Below, piece by piece: positions 49,455-63,813 of a DNA stretch of 64,000 nucleotides. Position numbers and translations under genes: made by a program. The stretch's first letter is position 1. Each line of letters opens with the position of its first letter. The notes below the pieces were generated by a model. It made no database searches and had not been told where the DNA came from. It worked only from the letters and a program-made list of their open reading frames with translations. Source of the DNA: Sipunculus nudus (Eukaryota; Annelida; Sipuncula; Golfingiida; Sipunculidae); the NCBI GenBank assembly GCA_026874595.1, contig CM049322.1, positions 1,721,900-1,785,899 on the forward strand, read 5' to 3'.

Positions 49455-52155
49455 GTTACCATATTCGACATAAATAGACTGCTGGGAAGTCTAACATTAT
49501 ATTATTTCTTCGGAAAATGGTCGGAAAACGCATTTATGGAGACATAGTTCCTTTGCTTACACTTTGCTTACGCTTTGCTTATGCTTTGCTTACGGTGAAA
49601 ACACCAAAGAACTCAAGCATTTTTCTGCAAATACAGACAAGTATGAACCATAGGGACACAGCCTGGTTCCCTGGCTACACAATAGTGCCTGTTAGTCATC
49701 ATGAATCTAAAAATTAAGGGTCAAACCGTTCCATCTAAATCAGAAATTGATAATACTATTAATTTCAAAAAGTGATAATATCGGGATTAGGGACCCATTT
49801 TTCTTTTTTACCTGAATTGATCAACAGTTATGTTCCAAATTCGACATAGATAGACTCTTGGAGAGCCTAATAATATATTATATCTTCAGAATATGGTTGC
49901 AAATCGCCTTTATGGAGACATAGTTCCTTTGCTTACATTTTGCTTACGCTTTGCTTATGCTTTGCTTACGAAGAAAACACCACCGATTTTAAGCATTATT
50001 CTACAAATACTCACATATACTACCCATAGGGACACAGATTGGTTCACTGGCTACATAATAATACCTGTTAGTGGTCAGTACTCTAAATATTAGGGGTCAA
50101 ATCGTACAATCAAAATCAGAAATAGCTATTACTTCTCAATTCTAAAAGTGATATAATCTAATTTAGGGACCCATTTTTCTCTTTTAACCTCAATAATCAA
50201 AAGTTTTTTTACCATATTCGACATAAATAGACTGCTGGGAAGTCTAACATTATATTATTTCCTCGGAAAATGGTCGGAAAACGCATTTATGGAGACATAG
50301 TTCCTTTGCTTACACTTTGCTTACGCTTTGCTTATGCTTTGCTTACGGTGAAAACACCAAAGAACTCAAGCATTTTTCTGCAAATACAGACAAGTATGAA
50401 CCATAGGGACACAGCCTGGTTCCGTGGCTACACAATAGTGCCTGTTAGTCATCATGAATCTAAAAATTAAGGGTCAAACCGTTACATCTAAATCAGAAAT
50501 AGATAATACTATAAATTTAAAAAAAGTGATAATATCGGGATTAGATACCCATTTTTCTTTTTTACCTGAATTGATCAACAGTTATGTTCCAAATTCGACA
50601 TAGATAGACTCTTGGAGAGCCTAATATTATATTTTATCTTCAGAATATGGTTGCAAATCGCCTTTATGGAGACATAGTTCCGTTGCTTACATTTTGCTTA
50701 CGCTTTGCTTATGCTTTGCTTACGAAGAAAACACCACAGAATTTAAACATTTCTCTACAAATACTCACAAATACTACCCATAGGGACACTGACTGGTTCA
50801 CTGGCTACACGATTATACCTGTTGGTGGACAGTACTCTAAATATTAGGGGTCAAATCGTACAATCAAAATCAGAAATAGCTATTACTTCTCAATTCTAAA
50901 AGTGATATAATCTAGTTTAGGGACCCATTTTTCTCTTTTAACCTCAATAATCAAAAGTTTTTTTTACCATATTCGACATAAATAGACTGCTGGGAAGTCT
51001 AACATTATATAATTTCTTCGGAAAATGGTCGGAAAACGCATTTATGGAGACATAGTTCCTTTGTTTACACCTTGCTTACGCTTTGCTTATGCTTTGCTTA
51101 TGGTGAAAACACCAAAGAACTCAAGCATTTTTCTGCAAATACAGACAAGTATGAACCATAGGGACACAGCCTGGTTCCCTGGCTACACAATAGTGCCTGT
51201 TAGTCATCATGAATCTAAAAATAAAGGGTCAAACCGTTCTATCTAAATCAGAAATAGATAATACTATAAATTTCAAAAAAGTGATAATATCGGGATTAGA
51301 TACCCATTTTTCTTTTTTACCTGAATTGATCAACAGTTATGTTCCAAATTCGACATAAATAGACTCTTGGAGAGCCTAATATTATATTTAATCTTCAGAA
51401 TATGGTTGCAAATCGCCTTTATGGAGACATAGTTCCTTTGCTTACATTTTGCTTACGCTTTGCTTATGCTTTGCTTACGAAGAAAACACCACAGATTTTA
51501 AGCATTTTTCTACAAATACTCACAAATACTACCCATAGGGACACTGACTGGTTCACTGGCTACACGAAAATACCTGTTAGTGTTCAGTACTCTAAATATT
51601 AGGGATCAAATCGTACAATCAAAATCAGAAATAGCTATTACTTCTCAATTCTAAAAGTGATATAATCTAGTTTAGGGACCCATTTTTCTCTTTTAACCTC
51701 AATAATCAAAAGTTTTTTTACCATATTCGACATAAATAGACTGCTGTGAAGTCTAACATTATATAATTTCTTCGGAAAATGGTCGGAAAACGCATTTATG
51801 GAGACATAGTTCCTTTGTTTACACCTTGCTTACGCATTGCTTATGCTTTGCTTATGGTGAAAACACCAAAGAACTCAAGCATTTTTCTGCAAATACAGAC
51901 AAGTATGAACCATAGGGACACAGCCTGGTTCCCTGGCTACACAATAGTGCCTGTTAGTCATCATGAATCTAAAAATAAAGGGTCAAACCGTTCTATCTAA
52001 ATCAGAAATAGATAATACTATAAATTTAAAAAAAGTGATAATATCGGGATTAGATACCCATTTTTCTTTTTTACCTGAATTGATCAACAGTTATGTTCCA
52101 AATTCGACATAAACAGACTCTTGGAGAGCCTAATATTATATTTTATCTTCAGAAT
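49140..52155 (+). repeat. 8-monomer higher-order unit, copy 2 (3,016 bp)
   Basis: Anchors: A49140, B49517, A49893, B50270, A50647, B51025, A51402, B51779. The offset from copy 1 is 3,010 bp, becoming 3,016 bp after the small deletions in copy 1. Its last two monomers (A51402, B51779) lead into A52156, whose linker (GTTTTTATACC) departs from A49140 and joins the B36739-type series instead. Confidence 0.87.
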
Positions 52156-54406
52156 ATGGTTGCAAATCGCCTTTATGGAGACATAGTTCCTTTGCTTACA
52201 TTTTGCTTACGCTTTGCTTATGCTTTGCTTACGAAGAAAACACCACAGATTTTAAGCATTTTTCTACAAATACTCACAAATACTACCCATAGGGACACTG
52301 ACTGGTTCACTGGCTACACGAAAATACCTGTTAGTGTTCAGTACTCTAAATATTAGGGATCAAATCGTACAATCAAAATCAGAAATAGCTATTACTTCTC
52401 AATTCTAAAAGTGATATAATCTAATTTAGGGACCCATTTTTCTCTTTTAACCTCAATAATCAAAAGTTTTTATACCATATTCGACATAAATAGACTGCTG
52501 GGAAGTCTAACATTATATTATTTCTTCGGAAAATGGTCGGAAAACGCATTTATGGAGACATAGTTCCTTTGCTTACACTTTGCTTACGCTTTGCTTATGC
52601 TTTTCTTACGGTGAAAACACCAAAGAACTCAAGCAATTTTTTTGAAATACCGACAAGTATGAACCATAGGGACACAGCCTGGTTCCCTGGCTACACAATA
52701 GTGCCTGTAAGTCATCATGAATCTAAAAATTAAGGGTCAAACCGTTCTAACTAAATCAGAAATAGATAATACTATTAATTTCAAAAAGTGATAATATCTA
52801 GTTTAGGGAGCCATTTTTCTTTTTTACCTGAAGTGATCAACAGTTATGTTCCTTCGACATAGATAGACTCTTGGAGAGCCTAATATTATATTATATCTGC
52901 AGAATATGGTTGCAAATCGCCTTTATGGAGACATAGTTCCGTTGCTTACATTTTGCTTACGCTTTGCTTATGCTTTGCTTACGAAGAAAACACCACAGAA
53001 TTTAAACATTTCTCTACAAATACTCACAAATACTACCCATAGGGACACTGACTGGTTCACTGGCTACACGATTATACCTGTTGGTGGTCAATACTCTAAA
53101 TATTAGGGGTCAAATCGTACAATGAAAATCAGAAATAGCTATTACTTCTCAATTCTTAAAGTGATATAATCTAGTTTAGGGACCCATTTTTCTCTTTTAA
53201 CCTCAATAATCAAAAGTTTTTTTTACCATATTCGACATAAATAGACTGCTGGGAAGTCTAACATTATATAATTTCTTCGGAAAATGGTCGGAAAACGCAT
53301 TTATGGAGACATAGTTCCTTTGTTTACACCTTGCTTACGCTTTGCTTATGCTTTGCTTATGGTGAAAACACCAAAGAACTCAAGCATTTTTCTGCAAATA
53401 CAGACAAGTATGAACCATAGGGACACAGCCTGGTTCCCTGGCTACACAATAGTGCCTGTTAGTCATCATGAATCTAAAAATAAAGGGTCAAACCGTTCCA
53501 TCTAAATCAGAAATAGATAATACTATTAATTTCAAAAAGTGATAATATCGAGTTTAGGGAGCCATTTTTCTTTTTTACCTGAATTGATTAACAGTTATGT
53601 TCCTTCGACATAGATAGACTCTTGGAGAGCCTAATATTATATTATACCTTCAGAATATGGTTGCAAATCTCCTTTATGGAGAGATAGTTCCTTTGCTTAC
53701 ATTTTGCTAACGCTTTGCTTATGCTTTGCTTACGAAGAAAACACCACAGATTTTAAGCATTTTTCTACAAATACTCACAAATACTACCCATAGGGACACA
53801 GACTGGTTCACTGGCTACATGATAATACCTGTTAGTGGTCAGTACTCTAAATATTAGGGGTCAAATCGTACAATGAAAATCAGAATTAGCTATTACTTCT
53901 TAATTCTAAAAGTGATATAATCTAATTTAGGGACCCATTTTTCTCTTTAAACCTCAATAATCAAACGTTTTTTTACCATATTCAACATAAATAGACTGCT
54001 GGGAAGTCTAAAATTATATTATTTCTCCGGAAAATGGTCGGAAAACGCATTTATGGAGACATAGTTCCTTTGCTTACACTTTGCTTACGCTTTGCTTATG
54101 CTTTGCTTACGGTGAAAACACCAAAGAACTCAAGCATTTTTCTGCAAATACAGACAAGTATGAACCATAGGGACACAGCCTGGTTCCCTGGCTACACAAT
54201 AGTGCCTGTTAGTCATCATGAATCTAAAAATAAAGGGTCAAACCGTTCCATCTAAATCAGAAATAGATAATACTATTAATTTCAAAAAGTGATAATATCG
54301 AGTTTAGGGAGCCATTTTTCTTTTTTACCTGAATTGATTAAAAGTTATGTTCCTTCGACATAGATAGACTCTTGGAGAGCCTAATATTATATTATACCTT
54401 CAGAAT
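52156..54406 (+). repeat. Copy of the 40,119 series with two monomers missing
   Basis: Anchors: A52156, B52533, A52906, B53284, A53657, B54034. They match A40119 to B41997 at an offset of 12,037 bp. After B54034 the order jumps to the A43122 lineage (A54407), so the equivalents of A42372 and B42749 are absent. B54034 has a composite tail: ATAAAGGG and CGTTCCATC as in B53284, then GATTAAAAGTTATG as in B42749. A53657 has a private TATGGAGAGATAG in the 60-bp box. Confidence 0.82.
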
Positions 54407-57400
54407 ATGGTTGCAAATCTCCTTTATGGAGACATAGTTCCTTTGCTTACATTTTGCTTACGCTTTGCTTATGCTTTGCTTACGAAGAAAACACCACAGA
54501 TTTTAAGCATTTTTCTACAAACACTCACAAATACTACCCATAGGGACACTGACTGGTTCACTGGCTACACGAAAATACCTGTTAGTGGTCAGTACTCTAA
54601 ATATTAGGGGTCAAATCGTACAATCAAAATCAGAAATAGCTATTACTTCTCAATTCTAAAAGTGATATAATCTAATTTAGGGACCCATTTTTCTCTTTTA
54701 ACCTCAACAATCAAAAGTTTTTATACCATATTCGACATAAATAGACTGCTTGGAAGTCTAACATTATATTATTTCTTCGGAAAATGGTCGGAAAACGCAT
54801 TTATGGAGACATAGTTCCTTTGCTTACACTTTGCTTACGCTTTGCTTATGCTTTTATTACGGTGAAAACACCAAAGAACTCAAGCAATTTTTTGGAAATA
54901 CAGACAAGTATGAACCATAGGGACACAGTCTGGTTCCCTGGCTACACAATAGTGCCTGTTAGTCATCATGAATCTAAAAATTAAGGGTCAAACCGTTCCA
55001 TCTAAATCAGAAATAGATAACACTGTTAATTTCAAAAAGTGATAATATCGGGATTAGGGACCCATTTTTCTTTTTTACCTGAATTGATCAACAGTTATGT
55101 TCCAAATTCGACATAAATAGACTCTTGGAGAGCCTAATATTATATTATATCTTCAGAATATGGTTGCAAATCGCCTTTATGGAGACATAGTTCCTTTGCT
55201 TACATTTTGCTTACGCTTTGCTTATGCTTTGCTTACGAAGAAAACACCACAGATTTTAAGCATTTTTCTACAAATACTCACAAATACTACCCATAGGGAC
55301 ACTGACTGGTTCACTGGCTACACGAAAATACCTGTTAGTGTTCAGTACTCTAAATATTAGGGATCAAATCGTACAATCAAAATCAGAAATAGCTATTACT
55401 TCTCAATTCTAAAAGTGATATAATCTAATTTAGGGACCCATTTTTCTCTTTTAACCTCAATAATCAAAAGTTTTTTTACCATATTCGACATAAATAGACT
55501 GCTGGGAAGTCTAACATTATATTATTTCCTCGGAAAATGGTCGGAAAACGCATTTATGGAGACATAGTTCCTTTGCTTACACTTTGCTTACGCTTTGCTT
55601 ATGCTTTGCTTACGGTGAAAACACCAAAGAACTCAAGCATTTTTCTGCAAATACAGACAAGTATGAACCATAGGGACACAGCCTGGTTCCGTGGCTACAC
55701 AATAGTGCCTGTTAGTCATCATGAATCTAAAAATTAAGGGTCAAACCGTTACATCTAAATCAGAAATAGATAATACTATAAATTTAAAAAAAGTGATAAT
55801 ATCGGGATTAGATACCCATTTTTCTTTTTTACCTGAATTGATCAACAGTTATGTTCCAAATTCGACATAGATAGACTCTTGGAGAGCCTAATATTATATT
55901 TTATCTTCAGAATATGGTTGCAAATCGCCTTTATGGAGACATAGTTCCGTTGCTTACATTTTGCTTACGCTTTGCTTATGCTTTGCTTACGAAGAAAACA
56001 CCACAGAATTTAAACATTTCTCTACAAATACTCACAAATACTACCCATAGGGACACTGACTGGTTCACTGGCTACACGATTATACCTGTTGGTGGACAGT
56101 ACTCTAAATATTAGGGGTCAAATCGTACAATCAAAATCAGAAATAGCTATTACTTCTCAATTCTAAAAGTGATATAATCTAGTTTAGGGACCCATTTTTC
56201 TCTTTTAACCTCAATAATCAAAAGTTTTTTTTACCATATTCGACATAAATAGACTGCTGGGAAGTCTAACATTATATAATTTCTTCGGAAAATGGTCGGA
56301 AAACGCATTTATGGAGACATAGTTCCTTTGTTTACACCTTGCTTACGCTTTGCTTATGCTTTGCTTATGGTGAAAACACCAAAGAACTCAAGCATTTTTC
56401 TGCAAATACAGACAAGTATGAACCATAGGGACACAGCCTGGTTCCCTGGCTACACAATAGTGCCTGTTAGTCATCATGAATCTAAAAATAAAGGGTCAAA
56501 CCGTTCTATCTAAATCAGAAATAGATAATACTATAAATTTCAAAAAGTGATAATATCGGGATTAGATACCCATTTTTCTTTTTTACCTGAATTGATCAAC
56601 AGTTATGTTCCAAATTCGACATAAATAGACTCTTGGAGAGCCTAATATTATATTTAATCTTCAGAATATGGTTGCAAATCGCCTTTATGGAGACATAGTT
56701 CCTTTGCTTACATTTTGCTTACGCTTTGCTTATGCTTTGCTTACGAAGAAAACACCACAGATTTTAAGCATTTTTCTACAAATACTCACAAATACTACCC
56801 ATAGGGACACTGACTGGTTCACTGGCTACACGAAAATACCTGTTAGTGTTCAGTACTCTAAATATTAGGGATCAAATCGTACAATCAAAATCAGAAATAG
56901 CTATTACTTCTCAATTCTAAAAGTGATATAATCTAGTTTAGGGACCCATTTTTCTCTTTTAACCTCAATAATCAAAAGTTTTTTTACCATATTCGACATA
57001 AATAGACTGCTGTGAAGTCTAACATTATATAATTTCTTCGGAAAATGGTCGGAAAACGCATTTATGGAGACATAGTTCCTTTGTTTACACCTTGCTTACG
57101 CATTGCTTATGCTTTGCTTATGGTGAAAACACCAAAGAACTCAAGCATTTTTCTGCAAATACAGACAAGTATGAACCATAGGGACACAGCCTGGTTCCCT
57201 GGCTACACAATAGTGCCTGTTAGTCATCATGAATCTAAAAATAAAGGGTCAAACCGTTCTATCTAAATCAGAAATAGATAATACTATAAATTTAAAAAAA
57301 GTGATAATATCGGGATTAGATACCCATTTTTCTTTTTTACCTGAATTGATCAACAGTTATGTTCCAAATTCGACATAAACAGACTCTTGGAGAGCCTAAT

Positions 57401-57421
57401 ATTATATTTTATCTTCAGAAT
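54407..57421 (+). repeat. Mosaic block, 43-kb start fused to 50-kb series
   Basis: Anchors: A54407, B54784, A55160, B55537, A55914, B56292, A56668, B57045. A54407-A55160 match A43122-A43875 (offset 11,285 bp). B55537 onward matches B50270 onward (offset 5,267 bp). A55160 has an A46130-type body but the linker of A46883 (GTTTTTTTACC, TATTATTTCCTCGG), so two monomers are missing relative to the 8-monomer unit. The exchange lies in the A body or early linker. Confidence 0.82.
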
Positions 57422-60059
57422 ATGGTTGCAAATCGCCTTTATGGAGACATAGTTCCTTTGCTTACATTTTGCTTACGCTTTGCTTATGCTTTGCTTACGA
57501 AGAAAACACCACAGATTTTAAGCATTTTTCTACAAATACTCACAAATACTACCCATAGGGACACTGACTGTTTCACTGGCTACACGAAAATACCTGTTAG
57601 TGTTCAGTACTCTAAATATTAGGGATCAAATCGTACAATCAAAATCAGAAATAGCTATTACTTCTCAATTCTAAAAGTGATATAATCTAATTTAGGGACC
57701 CATTTTTCTCTTTTAACCTCAATAATCAAAAGTTTTGTTACCATATTCGACATAAATAGACTGCTGGGAAGTCTAACATTATATTATTTCTTCGGAAAAT
57801 GGTCGGAAAACGCATTTATGGAGACATAGTTCCTTTGCTTACACTTTGCTTACGCTTTGCTTATGCTTTGCTTACGGTGAAAACACCAAAGAACTCAAGC
57901 ATTTTTCTGCAAATACAGACAAGTATGAACCATAGGGACACAGCCTGGTTCCCTGGCTACACAATAGTGCCTGTTAGTCATCATGAATCTAAAAATTAAG
58001 GGTCAAACCGTTCCATCTAAATCAGAAATTGATAATACTATTAATTTCAAAAAGTGATAATATCGGGATTAGGGACCCATTTTTCTTTTTTACCTGAATT
58101 GATCAACAGTTATGTTCCAAATTCGACATAGATAGACTCTTGGAGAGCCTAATAATATATTATATCTTCAGAATATGGTTGCAAATCGCCTTTATGGAGA
58201 CATAGTTCCTTTGCTTACATTTTGCTTACGCTTTGCTTATGCTTTGCTTACGAAGAAAACACCACCGATTTTAAGCATTATTCTACAAATACTCACATAT
58301 ACTACCCATAGGGACACAGATTGGTTCACTGGCTACATAATAATACCTGTTAGTGGTCAGTACTCTAAATATTAGGGGTCAAATCGTACAATCAAAATCA
58401 GAAATAGCTATTACTTCTCAATTCTAAAAGTGATATAATCTAATTTAGGGACCCATTTTTCTCTTTTAACCTCAATAATCAAAAGTTTTTTTACCATATT
58501 CGACATAAATAGACTGCTGGGAAGTCTAACATTATATTATTTCCTCGGAAAATGGTCGGAAAACGCATTTATGGAGACATAGTTCCTTTGCTTACACTTT
58601 GCTTACGCTTTGCTTATGCTTTGCTTACGGTGAAAACACCAAAGAACTCAAGCATTTTTCTGCAAATACAGACAAGTATGAACCATAGGGACACAGCCTG
58701 GTTCCGTGGCTACACAATAGTGCCTGTTAGTCATCATGAATCTAAAAATTAAGGGTCAAACCGTTACATCTAAATCAGAAATAGATAATACTATAAATTT
58801 AAAAAAAGTGATAATATCGGGATTAGATACCCATTTTTCTTTTTTACCTGAATTGATCAACAGTTATGTTCCAAATTCGACATAGATAGACTCTTGGAGA
58901 GCCTAATATTATATTTTATCTTCAGAATATGGTTGCAAATCGCCTTTATGGAGACATAGTTCCGTTGCTTACATTTTGCTTACGCTTTGCTTATGCTTTG
59001 CTTACGAAGAAAACACCACAGAATTTAAACATTTCTCTACAAATACTCACAAATACTACCCATAGGGACACTGACTGGTTCACTGGCTACACGATTATAC
59101 CTGTTGGTGGACAGTACTCTAAATATTAGGGGTCAAATCGTACAATCAAAATCAGAAATAGCTATTACTTCTCAATTCTAAAAGTGATATAATCTAGTTT
59201 AGGGACCCATTTTTCTCTTTTAACCTCAATAATCAAAAGTTTTTTTTACCATATTCGACATAAATAGACTGCTGGGAAGTCTAACATTATATAATTTCTT
59301 CGGAAAATGGTCGGAAAACGCATTTATGGAGACATAGTTCCTTTGTTTACACCTTGCTTACGCTTTGCTTATGCTTTGCTTATGGTGAAAACACCAAAGA
59401 ACTCAAGCATTTTTCTGCAAATACAGACAAGTATGAACCATAGGGACACAGCCTGGTTCCCTGGCTACACAATAGTGCCTGTTAGTCATCATGAATCTAA
59501 AAATAAAGGGTCAAACCGTTCTATCTAAATCAGAAATAGATAATACTATAAATTTCAAAAAGTGATAATATCGGGATTAGATACCCATTTTTCTTTTTTA
59601 CCTGAATTGATCAACAGTTATGTTCCAAATTCGACATAAATAGACTCTTGGAGAGCCTAATATTATATTTAATCTTCAGAATATGGTTGCAAATCGCCTT
59701 TATGGAGACATAGTTCCTTTGCTTACATTTTGCTGACGCTTTGCTTATGCTTTGCTTACGAAGAAAACACCACAGATTTTAAGCATTTTTCTACAAACAC
59801 TCACAAATACTACCCATAGGGACACTGACTGGTTCACTGGCTACACGGAAATACCTGTTAGTGGTCAGTACTCTAAATATTAGGGGTCAAATCGTACAAT
59901 CAAAATCAGAAATAGCTATTACTTCTCAATTCTTAAAGTGATATAATCTAATTTAGGGACCCATTTTTCTCTTTTAACCTCAATAATCAAAAGTTTTTAT
60001 ACCATATTCGACATAAATAGACTAGTGGGAAGTCTAACATTATATTATTTCTTCGGAAA
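57422..60059 (+). repeat. Mosaic block, 49-kb series ending in a composite A
   Basis: Anchors: A57422, B57799, A58175, B58552, A58929, B59307, A59683. A57422 to B59307 match A49140 to B51025 (offset 8,282 bp); A57422 has a private GACTGTTTCACTGG. A59683 is composite: the upstream linker TATTTAATCTTCAG is of the A51402 lineage, while the body (TTGCTGACGC, ACACGGAAATAC) and following linker AGACTAGTGGG are of the A42372 lineage, the switch lying in or just before the 60-bp box. Confidence 0.82.
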
Positions 60060-63000
60060 ATGGTCGGAAAACGCATTTATGGAGACAAAGTTCCTTTGCT
60101 TACACTTTGCTTACGATTGGCTTATGCTTTGCTTACGGTGAAAACACCAAAGAACTCAAGCATTTTTCTGCAAATACAGACAAGTATGAACCATAGGGAC
60201 ACAGCCTGGTTCCCTGGCTACACAATAGTGCCTGTTAGTCATCATGAATCTAAAAATAAAGGGTCAAACCGTTCTATCTAAATCAGAAATAGATAATACT
60301 ATTAATTTCAAAAAGTGATAATATCTAGTTTAGGGACCCATTTTTCTTTTTTACCTGAATTGATTAAAAGTTATGTTCCTTCGACATAGATAGACTCTTG
60401 GAGAGCCTAATATTATATTATACCTTCAGAATATGGTTGCAAATCTCCTTTATGGAGACATAGTTCCTTTGCTTACATTTTGCTTACGCTTTGCTTATGC
60501 TTTGCTTACGAAGAAAACACCACAGATTTTAAGCATTTTTCTACAAACACTCACAAATACTACCCATAGGGACACTGACTGGTTCACTGGCTACACGAAA
60601 ATACCTGTTAGTGGTCAGTACTCTAAATATTAGGGGTCAAATCGTACAATCAAAATCAGAAATAGCTATTACTTCTCAATTCTAAAAGTGATATAATCTA
60701 ATTTAGGGACCCATTTTTCTCTTTTAACCTCAACAATCAAAAGTTTTTATACCATATTCGACATAAATAGACTGCTTGGAAGTCTAACATTATATTATTT
60801 CTTCGGAAAATGGTCGGAAAACGCATTTATGGAGACATAGTTCCTTTGCTTACACTTTGCTTACGCTTTGCTTATGCTTTTATTACGGTGAAAACACCAA
60901 AGAACTCAAGCAATTTTTTGGAAATACAGACAAGTATGAACCATAGGGACACAGTCTGGTTCCCTGGCTACACAATAGTGCCTGTTAGTCATCATGAATC
61001 TAAAAATTAAGGGTCAAACCGTTCCATCTAAATCAGAAATAGATAACACTGTTAATTTCAAAAAGTGATAATATCGGGATTAGGGACCCATTTTTCTTTT
61101 TTACCTGAATTGATCAACAGTTATGTTCCAAATTCGACATAAATAGACTCTTGGAGAGCCTAATATTATATTATATCTTCAGAATATGGTTGCAAATCGC
61201 CTTTATGGAGACATAGTTCCTTTGCTTACATTTTGCTTACGCTTTGCTTATGCTTTGCTTACGAAGAAAACACCACAGATTTTAAGCATTTTTCTACAAA
61301 TACTCACAAATACTACCCATAGGGACACTGACTGGTTCACTGGCTACACGAAAATACCTGTTAGTGTTCAGTACTCTAAATATTAGGGATCAAATCGTAC
61401 AATCAAAATCAGAAATAGCTATTACTTCTCAATTCTAAAAGTGATATAATCTAATTTAGGGACCCATTTTTCTCTTTTAACCTCAATAATCAAAAGTTTT
61501 GTTACCATATTCGACATAAATAGACTGCTGGGAAGTCTAACATTATATTATTTCTTCGGAAAATGGTCGGAAAACGCATTTATGGAGACATAGTTCCTTT
61601 GCTTACACTTTGCTTACGCTTTGCTTATGCTTTGCTTACGGTGAAAACACCAAAGAACTCAAGCATTTTTCTGCAAATACAGACAAGTATGAACCATAGG
61701 GACACAGCCTGGTTCCCTGGCTACACAATAGTGCCTGTTAGTCATCATGAATCTAAAAATTAAGGGTCAAACCGTTCCATCTAAATCAGAAATTGATAAT
61801 ACTATTAATTTCAAAAAGTGATAATATCGGGATTAGGGACCCATTTTTCTTTTTTACCTGAATTGATCAACAGTTATGTTCCAAATTCGACATAGATAGA
61901 CTCTTGGAGAGCCTAATAATATATTATATCTTCAGAATATGGTTGCAAATCGCCTTTATGGAGACATAGTTCCTTTGCTTACATTTTGCTTACGCTTTGC
62001 TTATGCTTTGCTTACGAAGAAAACACCACCGATTTTAAGCATTATTCTACAAATACTCACATATACTACCCATAGGGACACAGATTGGTTCACTGGCTAC
62101 ATAATAATACCTGTTAGTGGTCAGTACTCTAAATATTAGGGGTCAAATCGTACAATCAAAATCAGAAATAGCTATTACTTCTCAATTCTAAAAGTGATAT
62201 AATCTAATTTAGGGACCCATTTTTCTCTTTTAACCTCAATAATCAAAAGTTTTTTTACCATATTCGACATAAATAGACTGCTGGGAAGTCTAACATTATA
62301 TTATTTCCTCGGAAAATGGTCGGAAAACGCATTTATGGAGACATAGTTCCTTTGCTTACACTTTGCTTACGCTTTGCTTATGCTTTGCTTACGGTGAAAA
62401 CACCAAAGAACTCAAGCATTTTTCTGCAAATACAGACAAGTATGAACCATAGGGACACAGCCTGGTTCCGTGGCTACACAATAGTGCATGTTAGTCATCA
62501 TGAATCTAAAAATTAAGGGTCAAACCGTTACATCTAAATCAGAAATAGATAATACTATAAATTTAAAAAAAGTGATAATATCGGGATTAGATACCCATTT
62601 TTCTTTTTTACCTGAATTGATCAACAGTTATGTTCCAAATTCGACATAGATAGACTCTTGGAGAGCCTAATATTATATTTTATCTTCAGAATATGGTTGC
62701 AAATCGCCTTTATGGAGACATAGTTCCGTTGCTTACATTTTGCTTACGCTTTGCTTATGCTTTGCTTACGAAGAAAACACCACAGAATTTAAACATTTCT
62801 CTACAAATACTCACAAATACTACCCATAGGGACACTGACTGGTTCACTGGCTACACGATTATACCTGTTGGTGGACAGTACTCTAAATATTAGGGGTCAA
62901 ATCGTACAATCAAAATCAGAAATAGCTATTACTTCTCAATTCTAAAAGTGATATAATCTAGTTTAGGGACCCATTTTTCTCTTTTAACCTCAATAATCAA

Positions 63001-63813
63001 AAGTTTTTTTTACCATATTCGACATAAATAGACTGCTGGGAAGTCTAACATTATATAATTTCTTCGGAAAATGGTCGGAAAACGCATTTATGGAGACATA
63101 GTTCCTTTGTTTACACCTTGCTTACGCTTTGCTTATGCTTTGCTTATGGTGAAAACACCAAAGAACTCAAGCATTTTTCTGCAAATACAGACAAGTATGA
63201 ACCATAGGGACACAGCCTGGTTCCCTGGCTACACAATAGTGCCTGTTAGTCATCATGAATCTAAAAATAAAGGGTCAAACCGTTCTATCTAAATCAGAAA
63301 TAGATAATACTATAAATTTCAAAAAAGTGATAATATCGGGATTAGATACCCATTTTTCTTTTTTACCTGAATTGATCAACAGTTATGTTCCAAATTCGAC
63401 ATAAATAGACTCTTGGAGAGCCTAATATTATATTTAATCTTCAGAATATGGTTGCAAATCGCCTTTATGGAGACATAGTTCCTTTGCTTACATTTTGCTT
63501 ATGCTTTGCTTACGAAGAAAACACCACAGATTTTAAGCATTTTTCTACAAATACTCACAAATACTACCCATAGGGACACTGACTGGTTCACTGGCTACAC
63601 GAAAATACCTGTTAGTGTTCAGTACTCTAAATATTAGGGATCAAATCGTACAATCAAAATCAGAAATAGCTATTACTTCTCAATTCTAAAAGTGATATAA
63701 TCTAGTTTAGGGACCCATTTTTCTCTTTTAACCTCAATAATCAAAAGTTTTTTTACCATATTCGACATAAATAGACTGCTGTGAAGTCTAACATTATATA
63801 ATTTCTTCGGAAA
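60060..63813 (+). repeat. Mosaic block, 42-kb series followed by 8-monomer series
   Basis: Anchors: B60060, A60433, B60810, A61186, B61563, A61939, B62316, A62693, B63071, A63448. B60060-B61563 match B42749-B44252 (offset 17,311 bp). B61563 to B63071 match B57799 to B59307 (offset 3,764 bp). B62316 has a private GTGCATGTTAGTC. A63448 is 11 bp short because one 11-bp repeat is missing. Confidence 0.83.
63448..63813 (+). repeat. A monomer with one 11-bp repeat deleted (366 bp)
   Basis: The internal repeats read TTGCTTACATT (63,484-63,494), TTGCTTATGCT (63,495-63,505) and TTGCTTACGAA (63,506-63,516); the TTGCTTACGCT copy present in other monomers is absent. The open frame is shifted as a result. 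It is the only such length change in the 201-bp block among about 169 complete copies; every other indel I noted lies in linkers. Confidence 0.92.

Noticed and set aside
256-63292. About 155 small open frames of 66, 73 or 87 codons as genuine genes
   Set aside because: They are the same satellite block read in one frame. Replacement changes far exceed silent ones between A and B, stops and a frameshift occur in amplified lineages, and the long forms arise from single substitutions in linkers.
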